Below, piece by piece: positions 1 to 11,136 of a DNA stretch of 64,000 nt. The stretch spans positions 62,001 through 126,000 of the forward strand of contig JAIRVP010000034.1 in assembly GCA_031253835.1 (NCBI GenBank). Direction: 5' to 3'. This DNA is from Burkholderia sp. Lineage in GTDB: Bacteria > Pseudomonadota > Gammaproteobacteria > Burkholderiales > Burkholderiaceae. Numbering within the stretch: the first letter of the stretch is position 1; each line of letters begins with the position of its first letter. The notes beneath the pieces were generated by a model. The model saw only the letters and a list, made by a program, of their open reading frames with translations, had not been told where the DNA came from and made no database searches. Both the position numbers and the translations under genes were made by a program.

Positions 1-888
1 GAACGATGCGAAATCGGGATGGCCGGTGCGCAGCCAGCGCGCCTTCACGTCGGGCGCGAACCATTGCTCCTCGAGCGCGCCGAGCGGGTAGCTGTCCCAC
101 GTCGCGATGTCGAGGTCGCGGGCGACCTCGTAGTGATCGAACTCGGTGAACAGCTGCATGAAGTTGTGCGCGACGGGCCGGCCCGGCGAATGCGCGCGGA
201 TCACGTCGACCTGCATCCGGTGATAGCGCGCGACCTCGTCGGACGCGAAGCGCCGGTAGTCGAGGCGATGCGACGGATGGGCTTCGGTCACGGTGCCGAC
301 GGGCGCATCGACTTCGTCGAAATGGCGATACTCCATGCTCCAGAACACGGTGCCCCACGCGCGGTTCAGCGCGTCGATCGTGCCGTAGCGCGCCTTCAGC
401 CACGCGCGGAAGCGCACGAGCGCGGCCGGCGAGTAGCTGACGACGGTCTGGTGGCAGCCGAGTTCGTTGTCGGTCTGCCAATAGCGCACGGCCGGGTGGC
501 GGCCGTAGCGTTCGGCGACCGCCGTGCAGATCTGGCGCGACGCTTCGAGATAGGTCGGCGACGAGAAGTCGTAGTGGCGGCGCGAGCCGAACGCGCGCGG
601 CCGGCCGTCCGCGCCGATCGCGAGGATGTCGGGATGGCGGTCGACCAGCCATTTCGGCGGCGTCGCGGTCGGCGTGCACATCACGATCTCGAGGCCGGCC
701 GTGCCGAGCACGTCGACCGCGCGGTCGAGCCAGCCCCAGTCGTATTCGCCCGGCGATGGCTCGATGCGGCTCCACGCGAATTCGGCAATCCGCACCTGCT
801 CGATGCCGAGCGCTTTCATCCGGCGGGCGTCATCGGCCCACATCGATTCCGGCCAGTGTTCCGGGTAGTAGCAGACTCCGAGGCGCAT
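1..888 (-). CDS. beta-galactosidase, GH42 family (3' part outside window)
   Basis: Partial gene that begins at 888 and runs off the left edge; 296 codons are visible. The N-terminus ([14 protein letters not shown]) and the segment [11 protein letters not shown], with the predicted acid/base Glu at about residue 142 after Asn141, are typical of GH42 beta-galactosidases, which hydrolyse terminal beta-D-galactosides. The catalytic nucleophile lies beyond the visible part. No signal peptide is seen, so it should be cytoplasmic. It starts 8 bases after the stop of a sugar-ABC ATPase gene, so the two are probably cotranscribed, which suggests import of an oligosaccharide followed by cleavage inside the cell. 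Family call is firm; the substrate (galactoside versus arabinogalactan or galactan fragment) is open. Confidence 0.85.
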   Translation of the reverse strand, partial: MRLGVCYYPEHWPESMWADDARRMKALGIEQVRIAEFAWSRIEPSPGEYDWGWLDRAVDVLGTAGLEIVMCTPTATPPKWLVDRHPDILAIGADGRPRAFGSRRHYDFSSPTYLEASRQICTAVAERYGRHPAVRYWQTDNELGCHQTVVSYSPAALVRFRAWLKARYGTIDALNRAWGTVFWSMEYRHFDEVDAPVGTVTEAHPSHRLDYRRFASDEVARYHRMQVDVIRAHSPGRPVAHNFMQLFTEFDHYEVARDLDIATWDSYPLGALEEQWFAPDVKARWLRTGHPDFASF

Positions 889-896
889 GCCGATCC

Positions 897-2045
897 TTAT
901 GCGTAGTGGTGGACGTGGACGTCGGCGCACGCGGGCACCGCGCGGCCGTCTTCGGTGAAGAGATGGCAGGCCGCGGCCGGCGCATGCACGTGCACGCGCT
1001 CGCCGGTGCGCACCTGCGCGTCGCCGGGCACCTTCGCGATCAGCGGCGCGCCGCCGGGCGTGTCGAGGTGCACGTAGGTCTGTTCGCCGAGGCGTTCGAC
1101 GAGCGCGACGTCGCGCGCGAGCGTCGTTGCGTCGAGCGCGGCGCCGAGCGTCAGGTGTTCGGGGCGAATGCCGAGCGTCACGGCCGTGCCGGCGCCGAGT
1201 GACGAGCCGTCGCGTGGCAGTACGAAGGTTTCGCCGGACGGCACGAGCGTGACGGTCGTGCGATGTGCGTCGCACGCGGTGACGACGGCCGGCAGGAAGT
1301 TCATCCGCGGCGAGCCGATGAAGCCCGCGACGAAGCGGCTGGCCGGGTGGTGGTAAAGGTCGAGCGGCGCGCCGACCTGCGCGATGCTGCCGTGCTGCGC
1401 GGTATCCGCGCCGGCGTGCAGCAGCACGATCTTGTCGGCGAGCGTCATCGCTTCGGTCTGGTCGTGCGTCACGTAGACGACGCTCGCGCGTTCGAACTGC
1501 CGGTGCAGCCGCGCGATCTCGATGCGGGTCTGGCCGCGCAGCGCCGCGTCGAGGTTCGACAGCGGTTCGTCGAAGAGGAACACGCCGGGCTCGCGCACGA
1601 TCGCGCGGCCGATCGCGACGCGCTGCCGCTGGCCGCCCGACAGCGCCTTCGGCTTGCGCTCGAGCAGCGTGTCGAGCTGCAGGATGCGTGCGGCATCGCG
1701 CACCTTCCGGTCGATCTCGGCTTTCGGCACACGCGCGAGCTTCAGCCCGAACGCCATGTTCTCGTACACCGTCATGTGCGGAAACAGCGCGTAGCTCTGG
1801 AACACCATCGCGACGCCGCGCTCGGCGGCCGGCACGTCGTCGACACGGCGGCCGTCGATCGACAGCTCGCCCGCGCTCAGGTCCTCGAGGCCGGCAATCA
1901 TCCGCAGCAACGTCGACTTGCCGCATCCGGACGGCCCGAGGAACACACAGAACTCGTGCGCGCCGATCTCCAGATCGACGTCGCGAATGACCGGCGCGTG
2001 ATCGCCATAGGCTTTCTGCACGCGTCGCATCGAGATGCTCGCCAT
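897..2045 (-). CDS. sugar ABC transporter ATP-binding protein, MalK/UgpC type
   Basis: A 382-residue cytoplasmic ATPase that would power a carbohydrate importer. Walker A is GPSGCGKST (37-45), the Q-loop is near Gln83, the ABC signature LSGGQ is at 135-139, Walker B is VFLFDE (155-160) and the switch His is about 194. The C-terminal third fits the TOBE regulatory domain of the MalK/UgpC group. Its binding protein and permeases are not upstream, where a divergent LacI gene lies, so they may sit downstream of the beta-galactosidase outside the window, or the ATPase may serve several transporters. It precedes the GH42 gene by 8 bases. The gene probably responds to the LacI operator at 2081-2098, just upstream of its start. 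Confidence 0.9.
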   Translation of the reverse strand: MASISMRRVQKAYGDHAPVIRDVDLEIGAHEFCVFLGPSGCGKSTLLRMIAGLEDLSAGELSIDGRRVDDVPAAERGVAMVFQSYALFPHMTVYENMAFGLKLARVPKAEIDRKVRDAARILQLDTLLERKPKALSGGQRQRVAIGRAIVREPGVFLFDEPLSNLDAALRGQTRIEIARLHRQFERASVVYVTHDQTEAMTLADKIVLLHAGADTAQHGSIAQVGAPLDLYHHPASRFVAGFIGSPRMNFLPAVVTACDAHRTTVTLVPSGETFVLPRDGSSLGAGTAVTLGIRPEHLTLGAALDATTLARDVALVERLGEQTYVHLDTPGGAPLIAKVPGDAQVRTGERVHVHAPAAACHLFTEDGRAVPACADVHVHHYA

Positions 2046-2080
2046 TGTCTCCGCTCCATGTTTTAATGCGCCTTACTGCG

Positions 2081-2098
2081 TGATTAAGCGCTTAATCA
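2081..2098. promoter_or_regulatory. LacI-family operator, perfect 18-bp palindrome
   Basis: TGATTAAGCGCTTAATCA is an exact inverted repeat with a central CG, the usual geometry of LacI/GalR-family operators. It lies 36 bases upstream of the ATPase start and about 136 bases upstream of the divergent LacI gene. It therefore probably controls the ATPase and beta-galactosidase genes and perhaps the regulator itself. The palindrome is seen directly; which protein binds it is inferred from position. Confidence 0.75.
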
Positions 2099-2234
2099 TC
2101 GCGATCAAAAAAAGGGGCGATGCGATCGCGGCCGAGTCGCGCCCGTCGGGCGGGCGGCAAGGTGTGCGGCGATAGTGCGCCGCTTCGGTGAGCGAAGCAA
2201 ATATTGGATCAGCGTCTCATATAGTGAGCAAACG

Positions 2235-3260
2235 ATGGCAACCCTGGATGAAGTGGCGCGTCGCGCCGGCGTAACGGCCGCCACGGTATCGAACGTGCTG
2301 CGCGGCCGTGGCCGGGTGGGCGACGCGACGCGTGCGCGCGTGCTGGAAGCCGTCGAGGCGCTCGGGTACCGGCCGCATCTTGCCGCGCGCGCGCTGGCGG
2401 AAGGGCGCGCGCCGACGGTCGCGCTGATGGTGTCGAGCATCGCGAACCCGTTCTACCCGGAGTTCGCGCTGGCGGTCGAGCGGGCGGTGCGCCGCAACGG
2501 GCAGTTCCTGATCGTCTGCAATACGAACGAAGATCCGTTGCAGGGCCGCGCGTATCTCGACCAGATTGCCGGCACGATCTCCGAAGGGATACTCGTGACC
2601 AACGCGAACCTGCACCTGCCGGACCTGCTCGACGTCGCGCGGCGCGGTGTGCCGGTCGTGCTGTGCCTGTGGGAGCGGCCCGAGGCGCCGCCCGACGGTT
2701 TGCCGTGCGTGGCGATCGATTTCCGCGAGGCGGGACGGATCGCGACGCGGCATCTGCTCGAACTCGGTCACGAGAAGATCGGCGTGATCGTCGGCGGGTC
2801 GGCGAGCGGCGTGCAGGCGGCGCGCTACGACGGGTTCGTCGACGTGATGCGCGACGCGGGGCTCGATGCGTCGATCGTCGCGGCGGAACCCGATTCGATC
2901 GAAGGCGGCGTGCGCGCGGCGGGGCGGCTGCTCGATGCGCATCCGCAGTTGACCGCGCTGGTGGCGACCAACGACCTGCCGGCGATCGGCGCGATGCATG
3001 CGGCCGCCGATCGCGGCCGGTGCGTGCCCGAAGATCTGTCGATCGTCGGCATCACCGACATTCATCTGGCCAGCGACACGCGCCCCACGCTGACGACCGT
3101 CGCGATCCCGACTGCCGAAGCAGCCGGCCTCGCGGTCGAGCTGCTCAATACGTTGCGCGAGGCGGGCGGGCAGCGTGACGAGGCGCCGCGCGTGCGCGTT
3201 GCGTCGCTGCCGAAGCTGATGGTGCGCGGCACGACCGGGCAGGTACCGCGCGCGGCGTAG
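2235..3260 (+). CDS. LacI-family transcriptional regulator
   Basis: A 341-residue repressor. The N-terminus MATLDEVARRAGVTAATVSNVLRG is the canonical LacI helix-turn-helix, followed by the hinge (PHLAARAL) and a periplasmic-binding-protein-like effector domain from about residue 60 (VALMVSSIANPFYPEF). The frame stays open upstream to 2175, but the HTH begins at Met 2235, which fixes the start. It is divergent from the sugar ATPase and beta-galactosidase genes, with an 18-bp operator between them. It is therefore likely a sugar-responsive repressor of that operon. The inducer cannot be read from the sequence. Confidence 0.9.
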   Translation: MATLDEVARRAGVTAATVSNVLRGRGRVGDATRARVLEAVEALGYRPHLAARALAEGRAPTVALMVSSIANPFYPEFALAVERAVRRNGQFLIVCNTNEDPLQGRAYLDQIAGTISEGILVTNANLHLPDLLDVARRGVPVVLCLWERPEAPPDGLPCVAIDFREAGRIATRHLLELGHEKIGVIVGGSASGVQAARYDGFVDVMRDAGLDASIVAAEPDSIEGGVRAAGRLLDAHPQLTALVATNDLPAIGAMHAAADRGRCVPEDLSIVGITDIHLASDTRPTLTTVAIPTAEAAGLAVELLNTLREAGGQRDEAPRVRVASLPKLMVRGTTGQVPRAA

Positions 3261-3287
3261 CGGAGTGCGGGCGGTCGAGCGTCGGCG

Positions 3288-3929
3288 TCAACCGCCTTCG
3301 ACGAGCCGCATCACGATGCTTCTCGCCGACTCCAGATGCGCGACCGTCATCGAGCGTGCCGCACGCGCATTGCGTTCGCGGCACGCTTGCAGAATCGCTT
3401 CGTGTTCGACCTGGAACGACGGCGTATCGGCGAGCAGCGTCGTCTGCAGGCGCTCGTAACGTTCGACCTGGCTGCGCAGTTCGGCGATCGACTTCAACTG
3501 CCGCGCGTTGCCGCAACACGCATACAGCAACGCGTGGAACTCGCGATTCAGCTCGCCTTGCCGGCGCGGCACGGTCGCATCGCCGAGCAGGCGATGCACG
3601 AGTTCGGCGCGCGCGAGCGTCTCGTCGTCGAGCCGCTTCACGCTCCGGTAGATTGCGTCGCCTTCGAGCAGCACGCGCAGGTCGTAGATTTCCTGCACGT
3701 CGGACGCACTCAGCATCCGCACGACGGCGCCGCGATTCCTGAAGATGTCCAGCAAGCCTTCGCGTTCCAGCCGCTGGATCGCCTCGCGCATCGGAATCCG
3801 GCTGATGCCGAACCGCTCGGCCAGGTCGCGCTCGACGAGCCGTTCGCCGGCCGACAGCTCGCCGTTGATGATCATGTCGCGCAGCGAGGCGGCGACGGCG
3901 TCTGCCGTGGAGTCGAGTTTGGCTTCCAT
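3288..3929 (-). CDS. GntR-family regulator, FCD (FadR-like) subgroup
   Basis: A 213-residue regulator with a winged helix-turn-helix at about 10-73 (LRDMIINGELSAGERLVERDL, then ISRIPMREAIQRLEREGLL). A helical FCD effector domain follows, with likely metal/effector His at about 132, 176 and 198. The frame extends to 4268 upstream, but MEAKLDSTADAV just before the HTH is the natural start. It is divergent from an OsmC gene and a glutathione transferase gene, with a 10-bp palindrome in the shared intergenic region. Regulation of itself or the OsmC/GST pair is the simplest inference. Effector unknown. Confidence 0.85.
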   Translation of the reverse strand: MEAKLDSTADAVAASLRDMIINGELSAGERLVERDLAERFGISRIPMREAIQRLEREGLLDIFRNRGAVVRMLSASDVQEIYDLRVLLEGDAIYRSVKRLDDETLARAELVHRLLGDATVPRRQGELNREFHALLYACCGNARQLKSIAELRSQVERYERLQTTLLADTPSFQVEHEAILQACRERNARAARSMTVAHLESARSIVMRLVEGG

Positions 3930-3957
3930 GCGTGCATGTTTCGTCAATTTGGAATAA

Positions 3958-3967
3958 TGGTATACCA
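3958..3967. promoter_or_regulatory. candidate GntR (FCD) operator TGGTATACCA
   Basis: Perfect 10-bp palindrome about 28 bases upstream of the GntR gene and 94 bases upstream of the OsmC start. Short T-G-G-T-A-T-A-C-C-A-type sites are common for FadR/VanR-like regulators. Binding is inferred from position and form only. Confidence 0.55.
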
Positions 3968-4060
3968 AATGGAAATCCGGTGCCACAATGGCGGCCACGG
4001 GCGGGCGCCGCACAACGGCGCCCGGCACGGTCGAAGCAACCGACATCAATGGAGAGCGAG

Positions 4061-4537
4061 ATGGCATCTGGCGAACACAAGTATCGCGTCGCGGTGGCGT
4101 GGACGGGCAATCGTGGCACCGGCACGTCGGGATATCGCGAGTACGGCCGCGATCACGTGATCCGCTCAGGTTCGAAGCCGGACATTCCCGGTTCGTCGGA
4201 CGCAGCGTTTCGCGGCGATGCAGCGCGCTGGAACCCGGAAGACCTGTTGCTCGCGTCGGCATCGGCATGCCACAAGCTCTGGTATCTGCACCTGTGTTCC
4301 GATGCCGGCATCCGCGTGACGGCCTATGTCGACAATGCGGAAGGCACGATGCTCGACAGCGCGGAGGCAGGCCGCTTCACCGAAATCGTGCTGCGCCCGC
4401 ACGTGACCATTCTGGCCGGCGACAATCGTGAGCTGGCCGAGCATCTGCATCACGATGCGCATGCGAAGTGCTATATCGCGAACTCGGTCAACTTCCCGAT
4501 CCGCTGCGAACCCGTGATCGAGTTCGCCACTGCCTGA
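4061..4537 (+). CDS. OsmC/Ohr-family peroxiredoxin-like protein
   Basis: A 158-residue protein of the OsmC superfamily, whose characterised members reduce organic hydroperoxides with two cysteines. The two expected cysteines are present: Cys70 in LLASASACHKLWYL and Cys137 in HAKCYIANSVNFPI. Start chosen at 4061 because GGAGAGCGAG immediately precedes it; an in-frame ATG at 4049 is possible. No signal peptide, so cytoplasmic. A glutathione transferase follows 28 bases later and a GntR gene diverges, suggesting a small detoxification unit. The substrate is not evident. Confidence 0.85.
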   Translation: MASGEHKYRVAVAWTGNRGTGTSGYREYGRDHVIRSGSKPDIPGSSDAAFRGDAARWNPEDLLLASASACHKLWYLHLCSDAGIRVTAYVDNAEGTMLDSAEAGRFTEIVLRPHVTILAGDNRELAEHLHHDAHAKCYIANSVNFPIRCEPVIEFATA

Positions 4538-4565
4538 CGCCGACACCCGCCGAACGACATCGACG

Positions 4566-5210
4566 ATGAAGCTTTTCTACTACCCCGGCAATGCCAGCAT
4601 GGCGCCGCACTTCGTGCTCGAGGAAATCGGCGAGCCGTTCGAGCTTGAATACGTCGACCGCACGCAGGGCCGGCACAAGTCGGCGGATTACCTCGCGCTG
4701 AATCCGAACGGACTCATTCCGGTGCTGGTCGACGGCGACCTCGTGCTGTACGAAACCGCCGCGATCTGCCTGCATCTTGCCGATACGCATCCGGAGCAAC
4801 GGCTTGCGCCCGACCTCGGCACACCGGACCGCGCGCAGTTCTACAAGTGGCTGATGTGGCTCACGAACACGCTGCAGGCGACGCTGATCGCGTATTTCTA
4901 TCCGGAGCGCTGGGTCGATGCGGGCAACGCGTCGGGCGCCGCGCAGGTCAAGGCGCATGCGGAGGCAAAGATCGCGACGCTGCTGGATCAGCTCGAGCAT
5001 CCGCTGGAAACGAGCGGCGGCCCGTGGCTGCTCGGGGAGCACTACACGGTGCTCGATCCGTACGCGCTGATGCTGTGCCGCTGGACGCGCGGTTTTGCAG
5101 CGCCGGCGCGGCAACGGCCGGTGCTCGGCGGCTATCTGCAGCGGGTGCTCGCGCGCCCGGCGATCCTGCGGGCGTTGAAGACGGAAGGGCTTGCCGCACC
5201 CTGGGTGTAA
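4566..5210 (+). CDS. glutathione S-transferase family protein
   Basis: A 214-residue, two-domain glutathione transferase. The N-terminal thioredoxin fold is seen as MKLFYYPGNASMAPHFVLEE, the cis-proline region NPNGLIPVL (47-55) and the glutathione gamma-glutamyl contact YETAAI (62-67), followed by an all-helical C-terminal domain. Ser9-11 region residues may be catalytic, as in beta-class bacterial enzymes. It lies 28 bases after the OsmC gene and is probably cotranscribed. The end is 4 bases from the converging LysR gene. Expected to conjugate or reduce electrophiles; the substrate is unknown. Confidence 0.88.
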   Translation: MKLFYYPGNASMAPHFVLEEIGEPFELEYVDRTQGRHKSADYLALNPNGLIPVLVDGDLVLYETAAICLHLADTHPEQRLAPDLGTPDRAQFYKWLMWLTNTLQATLIAYFYPERWVDAGNASGAAQVKAHAEAKIATLLDQLEHPLETSGGPWLLGEHYTVLDPYALMLCRWTRGFAAPARQRPVLGGYLQRVLARPAILRALKTEGLAAPWV

Positions 5211-5214
5211 CGCG

Positions 5215-6165
5215 TCACAGCGCGACGCCGTACACCGCCCGCGCGGCCGCGCGAATCGCGTCGGCCATCACCGCGACGGCCGGCGAATGCAGCCGGTCGG
5301 TGCGCGTGATGAGCCCGAAATCGTCCATCCGGCAATCCATCTCCAGCGGCAGCACCGTGACGATCCCGTGCCGCGCGTAATAGCGCGCGACGTCCTCGGC
5401 GAGCACCGCGATCATGTCGCTCTGTTCGAGCAGTTGCGTGATGAACAGCAGCGCCGCCGTTTCGACGAGATTCGCAGGCGGCGCGAGGCTCGCACGCTGG
5501 AATACCAGTTCGAAGCGATGCCGCAGCACGCTGCCGGCCGGCGGCACGACCCACGCGGCGCGCTGCACATCGGCAAGCGACAGCGGCGCCTGCGCGAGCA
5601 GCGGATGGCCGGGCCGCACGACGGCGGCCACCGATTCGCCGGTCAGCGGCTCGTAGCGCAGGCGCAGCTTGTCGTGCTCGGCGGAGAGCCGGCCGAGCAC
5701 GATGTCGATCTTTTCCTGCGCGAGATGTTCGAGCAGCACGTTGCTGGTGTCGATCTCGACCGACACGTGCAGGCCCGCATGCGTGCCCTTCACGGCGGCC
5801 ACGGCCGGCGGCACGAGCCGCAGCCCCGGCGACGTGATCGCGCCCACGGCCACGTGGCCGAGATGGCCGGCCTTCAGCGCGGCGAGCTCCTCGTGCGCCT
5901 GGTCGAGGCTGCCGAGCGCGGCGCGCGCGTGGCGGATCAGCGCGTCGCCGTACAGCGTCGGCCGCATCCCGCGCGGCAGGCGCTCGAACAGCACCGCGCC
6001 GATCGATTCCTCGAGTTCGCGCAGCAGCTTCGACGCGGCCGGCTGCGTCATGTTCAGCGCGGCCGCCGCGCGATGGATGCTGCCTTCGTCGGCGAGCGCG
6101 ACGACCAGCAGGAGCTGGCGCGTCTTCAGGCGGCCGCGGTTTCCCCACGGACTGGCTTCGGGCAT
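5215..6165 (-). CDS. LysR-family regulator of the L-arabinose operon (inferred)
   Basis: A 316-residue LysR protein. The HTH lies at about 14-72 (LLLVVALADEGSIHRAAAALNMTQPAASKLL), followed by an effector domain (GHVAVGAITSPGLRLVPPAV). The overall type resembles the GbpR-like LysR group that controls pentose/galactose uptake genes in Agrobacterium and Azospirillum. It diverges from the arabonate dehydratase gene across a 114-base intergenic region that carries two ATCGATATCG repeats. By the usual LysR arrangement it probably activates the divergent operon. The inducer (L-arabinose or a pathway acid) is inferred from context. Confidence 0.85.
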   Translation of the reverse strand: MPEASPWGNRGRLKTRQLLLVVALADEGSIHRAAAALNMTQPAASKLLRELEESIGAVLFERLPRGMRPTLYGDALIRHARAALGSLDQAHEELAALKAGHLGHVAVGAITSPGLRLVPPAVAAVKGTHAGLHVSVEIDTSNVLLEHLAQEKIDIVLGRLSAEHDKLRLRYEPLTGESVAAVVRPGHPLLAQAPLSLADVQRAAWVVPPAGSVLRHRFELVFQRASLAPPANLVETAALLFITQLLEQSDMIAVLAEDVARYYARHGIVTVLPLEMDCRMDDFGLITRTDRLHSPAVAVMADAIRAAARAVYGVAL

Positions 6166-6178
6166 CGTACGGGTTTAT

Positions 6179-6200
6179 ATCGATATCGGAATCGATATCG
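6179..6200. promoter_or_regulatory. paired ATCGATATCG repeats, candidate LysR site
   Basis: Two identical copies of ATCGATATCG (6179-6188 and 6191-6200), each containing the self-complementary CGATATCG, spaced 12 bases centre to centre in the LysR/araC intergenic region. LysR proteins often bind such repeated dyads between divergent genes. The repeats are seen; the role is inferred. Confidence 0.5.
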
Positions 6201-6279
6201 TAATCGCCAAAAACGTCATTAGCCAGTTATCAAAATTCTGCCTAGACTGCGCCGGTATCCCGTCACCACAGGACTGACG

Positions 6280-8031
6280 ATGTCGGCAACAAAACCCAGG
6301 CTGCGCTCCGCCCAATGGTTCGGCACGAACGACAAGAACGGCTTCATGTACCGGAGCTGGATGAAGAACCAGGGCATCCCCGATCACGAGTTCGACGGCC
6401 GGCCGATCATCGGCATCTGCAACACGTGGTCCGAACTGACGCCGTGCAACGCGCACTTCCGCAAGCTCGCCGAGCACGTGAAGCGCGGGATCTCCGAGGC
6501 CGGCGGCTTCCCGGTCGAGTTCCCGGTGTTCTCGAACGGCGAATCGAACCTGCGGCCGTCGGCGATGCTCACGCGCAACCTCGCGTCGATGGACGTCGAG
6601 GAAGCGATCCGCGGCAACCCGATCGACGCGGTCGTGCTGCTCGCCGGCTGCGACAAGACGACGCCCGCGCTGCTGATGGGCGCGGCGAGCTGCGACGTGC
6701 CGGCGATCGTCGTGTCGGGCGGACCGATGCTGAACGGCAAGCTGGAAGGCAAGAACATCGGATCGGGCACGGCCGTGTGGCAGCTGCACGAAGCGCTGAA
6801 GGCCGGCGAGATCGATCTCCATCACTTCCTGTCGGCGGAAGCCGGGATGTCGCGCTCGGCCGGCACCTGCAACACGATGGGCACCGCGTCGACGATGGCG
6901 TGCATGGCCGAGGCGCTCGGCGTCGCGCTGCCGCACAACGCGGCGATTCCGGCCGTCGATGCGCGCCGCTACGTGCTCGCGCACATGTCGGGCATCCGCA
7001 TCGTCGAGATGGCGCTCGACGGGCTCGTGCTGTCGAAGATCCTGACGCGCGCGGCGTTCGAGAACGCGATCCGCGCGAATGCGGCGATCGGCGGCTCGAC
7101 GAACGCGGTGATTCACCTGAAGGCGATCGCGGGCCGCATCGGCGTGCCGCTCGAACTGGAAGACTGGATGCGGATCGGCCGCGACACGCCGACGATCGTC
7201 GACCTGATGCCGTCGGGGCGCTTCCTGATGGAGGAGTTCTATTACGCGGGCGGGCTGCCGGCCGTGCTGCGCCGGCTCGGCGAAGGCGGGCTGCTGCCGC
7301 ACCCGGACGCGCTGACGGTGAACGGCAAGTCGCTGTGGGACAACGTGCGCGAAGCGCCGAACTACGACGACGAAGTGATTCGCCCGCTCGACCGGCCGCT
7401 GATCGCGGACGGCGGCATCTGCATCCTGCGCGGCAATCTCGCGCCGCGCGGCGCGGTGCTGAAACCGTCGGCGGCGAGCCCGGAACTGCTCAGGCATCGC
7501 GGCCGCGCGGTCGTGTTCGAGAACCTCGACCACTACAAGGCGACGATCAACGACGAAGCGCTCGACGTCGACGCCAGCTCGGTGCTCGTGCTGAAGAACT
7601 GCGGGCCGCGCGGCTATCCGGGCATGGCCGAGGTCGGCAACATGGGGCTGCCGCCGAAGCTGCTGCGCCAGGGCGTGAAGGACATGGTGCGGATTTCCGA
7701 CGCGCGGATGAGCGGCACCGCGTACGGCACGGTCGTGCTGCACGTGGCGCCCGAGGCGGCAGCCGGCGGGCCGCTCGCGGCCGTGCGCAGCGGCGACTGG
7801 ATCGAACTCGACTGCGACGCCGGCACGCTGCATCTCGACATTCCGGATGACGAACTGCAGCGCCGCCTGTCGGATGTCGATCCGACCGCGGCGCCGGGCG
7901 TGGCCGGCCAGCTCGGCAAGGGCGGCTACGCGCGGCTGTACATCGATCACGTGCTGCAGGCCGACGAGGGGTGCGACCTCGACTTCCTGGTCGGCACGCG
8001 CGGCGCGGACGTGCCGAGCCATTCGCATTGA
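6280..8031 (+). CDS. araC: L-arabonate dehydratase (IlvD/Edd family)
   Basis: A 583-residue dehydratase that would convert L-arabonate to 2-keto-3-deoxy-L-arabonate (KDA), third step of the non-phosphorylative L-arabinose route. The three [2Fe-2S] ligand cysteines of the sugar-acid dehydratase subgroup are visible at 56 (SELTPCN), 124 (LLAGCDKTTPA) and 197 (SAGTCNTMG). Length matches sugar-acid dehydratases rather than being distinctive for IlvD. First gene of a plus-strand operon with KDA dehydratase, arabinose dehydrogenase, AraFGH and lactonase. This context favours L-arabonate over D-xylonate or dihydroxy-acids. Here araC is the dehydratase name used in Azospirillum, not the E. coli regulator. 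Confidence 0.9.
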   Translation: MSATKPRLRSAQWFGTNDKNGFMYRSWMKNQGIPDHEFDGRPIIGICNTWSELTPCNAHFRKLAEHVKRGISEAGGFPVEFPVFSNGESNLRPSAMLTRNLASMDVEEAIRGNPIDAVVLLAGCDKTTPALLMGAASCDVPAIVVSGGPMLNGKLEGKNIGSGTAVWQLHEALKAGEIDLHHFLSAEAGMSRSAGTCNTMGTASTMACMAEALGVALPHNAAIPAVDARRYVLAHMSGIRIVEMALDGLVLSKILTRAAFENAIRANAAIGGSTNAVIHLKAIAGRIGVPLELEDWMRIGRDTPTIVDLMPSGRFLMEEFYYAGGLPAVLRRLGEGGLLPHPDALTVNGKSLWDNVREAPNYDDEVIRPLDRPLIADGGICILRGNLAPRGAVLKPSAASPELLRHRGRAVVFENLDHYKATINDEALDVDASSVLVLKNCGPRGYPGMAEVGNMGLPPKLLRQGVKDMVRISDARMSGTAYGTVVLHVAPEAAAGGPLAAVRSGDWIELDCDAGTLHLDIPDDELQRRLSDVDPTAAPGVAGQLGKGGYARLYIDHVLQADEGCDLDFLVGTRGADVPSHSH

Positions 8032-8154
8032 GCGGCAGGCGGCGCGCGGCGCGATGTGCGTTGCCGCCGGTTGCGGACCTTCCTGGTCCGCGCTTCATGA
8101 AACCGTGAACGCATGACGGCCGGTCGCCACCCAGGCCGGCGCAGGACGCGAAAC

Positions 8155-10039
<1,885 letters not shown>

Positions 10040-10102
10040 ACGTACGACGAATCTTTACGGCACACCACATCACGGCTTAAGCCGACATATAGGAGACACC
10101 GC

Positions 10103-11116
10103 ATGAACCGCACGACTCAATCGATTCGCCGCCATACGTTGCGCGCGCTGCTGGCCGCGCTCTGCATCGCGCCGCTCGGCATGCAGGGCGCCGCGCGCGC
10201 CGACGCGCCGCTGAAGATCGGCTTCCTCGTGAAGATGCCCGAGCAGGCGTGGTTCATCAACGAGCAGAACGCGGCGTCCGCGCTCGGCCAGAAGGAGAAT
10301 TTCTCGGTCGTGAAGATCGGCACGCCGGACGGCGAGAAGGTGCTGGCCGCGATCGACAACCTCGGCTCGCAAGGGGCGCAGGGCTTCGTGATCTGTGCGC
10401 CGGACGTGCGCCTCGGCCCGGCGATCGCCGCGCGCGCGAAGCGCTACAACATGAAGTTCGTGACGGTCGACGACCAGCTCGTCGATTCGACCGGCAAGCC
10501 GCTGACGAACGTGCCGCACCTCGGGATGTCGGCGACCAAGATCGGCAACCAGGTCGGCCAGGCGATCGCCGACGAGATGAAGCGGCGCGGCTGGAAGCCC
10601 GAGGAAGTCGGCGCGCTGCGGGTCACGAACTACGAGCTGCCGACCGCGAAGCTGCGCACCGACGGCGCGACGCAGGCGCTGCTCGCGAACGGCTTCCGCA
10701 AAGAGAACATCTTCGACGCGCCGCAGAAGACGACCGACGACGAAGGCGGCTTCAGCGCGGCCGCGCCCGTGCTCGCGCGCCATCCGAACGTGAAGAAGTG
10801 GGTCGTCTACGCGCTGAACGAGGAAACCGTGCTCGGCGCGGTGCGCGCGACCGAACAGCTGCATATCCCGTCGGCCGACGTGATCGGCGTCGGCATCAAC
10901 GGCGCGGGCGAGGCGTTCGCCGAATTCCAGAAGAAGGAGCCGACCGGCTTCTACGGGACGATCGCGGTCAGCTCGACGAATCACGGCAAGGACAGCACGC
11001 AGAACCTCGTCGACTGGATTCGCAACGGCAAGACGCCGCCGGCCGACACGCAGACGAGCGGCAAGCTGATGACGCGCGCGAACTGGCAGGCCGTGCGCAC
11101 CGAGCTCGGCATCTGA
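10103..11116 (+). CDS. araF: L-arabinose ABC transporter periplasmic binding protein
   Basis: A 337-residue exported protein with a signal peptide of about 33 residues ending ARADA. The mature protein opens [14 protein letters not shown] and continues with [21 protein letters not shown] and FYGTIAVSS. It aligns by eye with E. coli AraF (LGFLVKQPEEPWF; PDGEKTLNAID; FYGSLLPS), so L-arabinose, possibly also D-galactose, is the likely ligand. It precedes araG and araH without large gaps, giving a complete CUT2-type importer. Preceded by an AGGAGA site at 10091-10096. Confidence 0.92.
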   Translation: MNRTTQSIRRHTLRALLAALCIAPLGMQGAARADAPLKIGFLVKMPEQAWFINEQNAASALGQKENFSVVKIGTPDGEKVLAAIDNLGSQGAQGFVICAPDVRLGPAIAARAKRYNMKFVTVDDQLVDSTGKPLTNVPHLGMSATKIGNQVGQAIADEMKRRGWKPEEVGALRVTNYELPTAKLRTDGATQALLANGFRKENIFDAPQKTTDDEGGFSAAAPVLARHPNVKKWVVYALNEETVLGAVRATEQLHIPSADVIGVGINGAGEAFAEFQKKEPTGFYGTIAVSSTNHGKDSTQNLVDWIRNGKTPPADTQTSGKLMTRANWQAVRTELGI

Positions 11117-11136
11117 GCGCGCGAGGCGAGAACGCG

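Noticed and set aside
19..906. Long plus-strand open frame at the left edge
   Set aside because: It is antisense to the clear GH42 beta-galactosidase frame. Its protein is Arg/Ala/Val-rich without family features, a GC artefact.
10249..11136. N-terminal extension of the AraG frame across the araF gene
   Set aside because: The extension overlaps araF in another frame and has no ABC features. The true start at 11137 gives normal AraG length.
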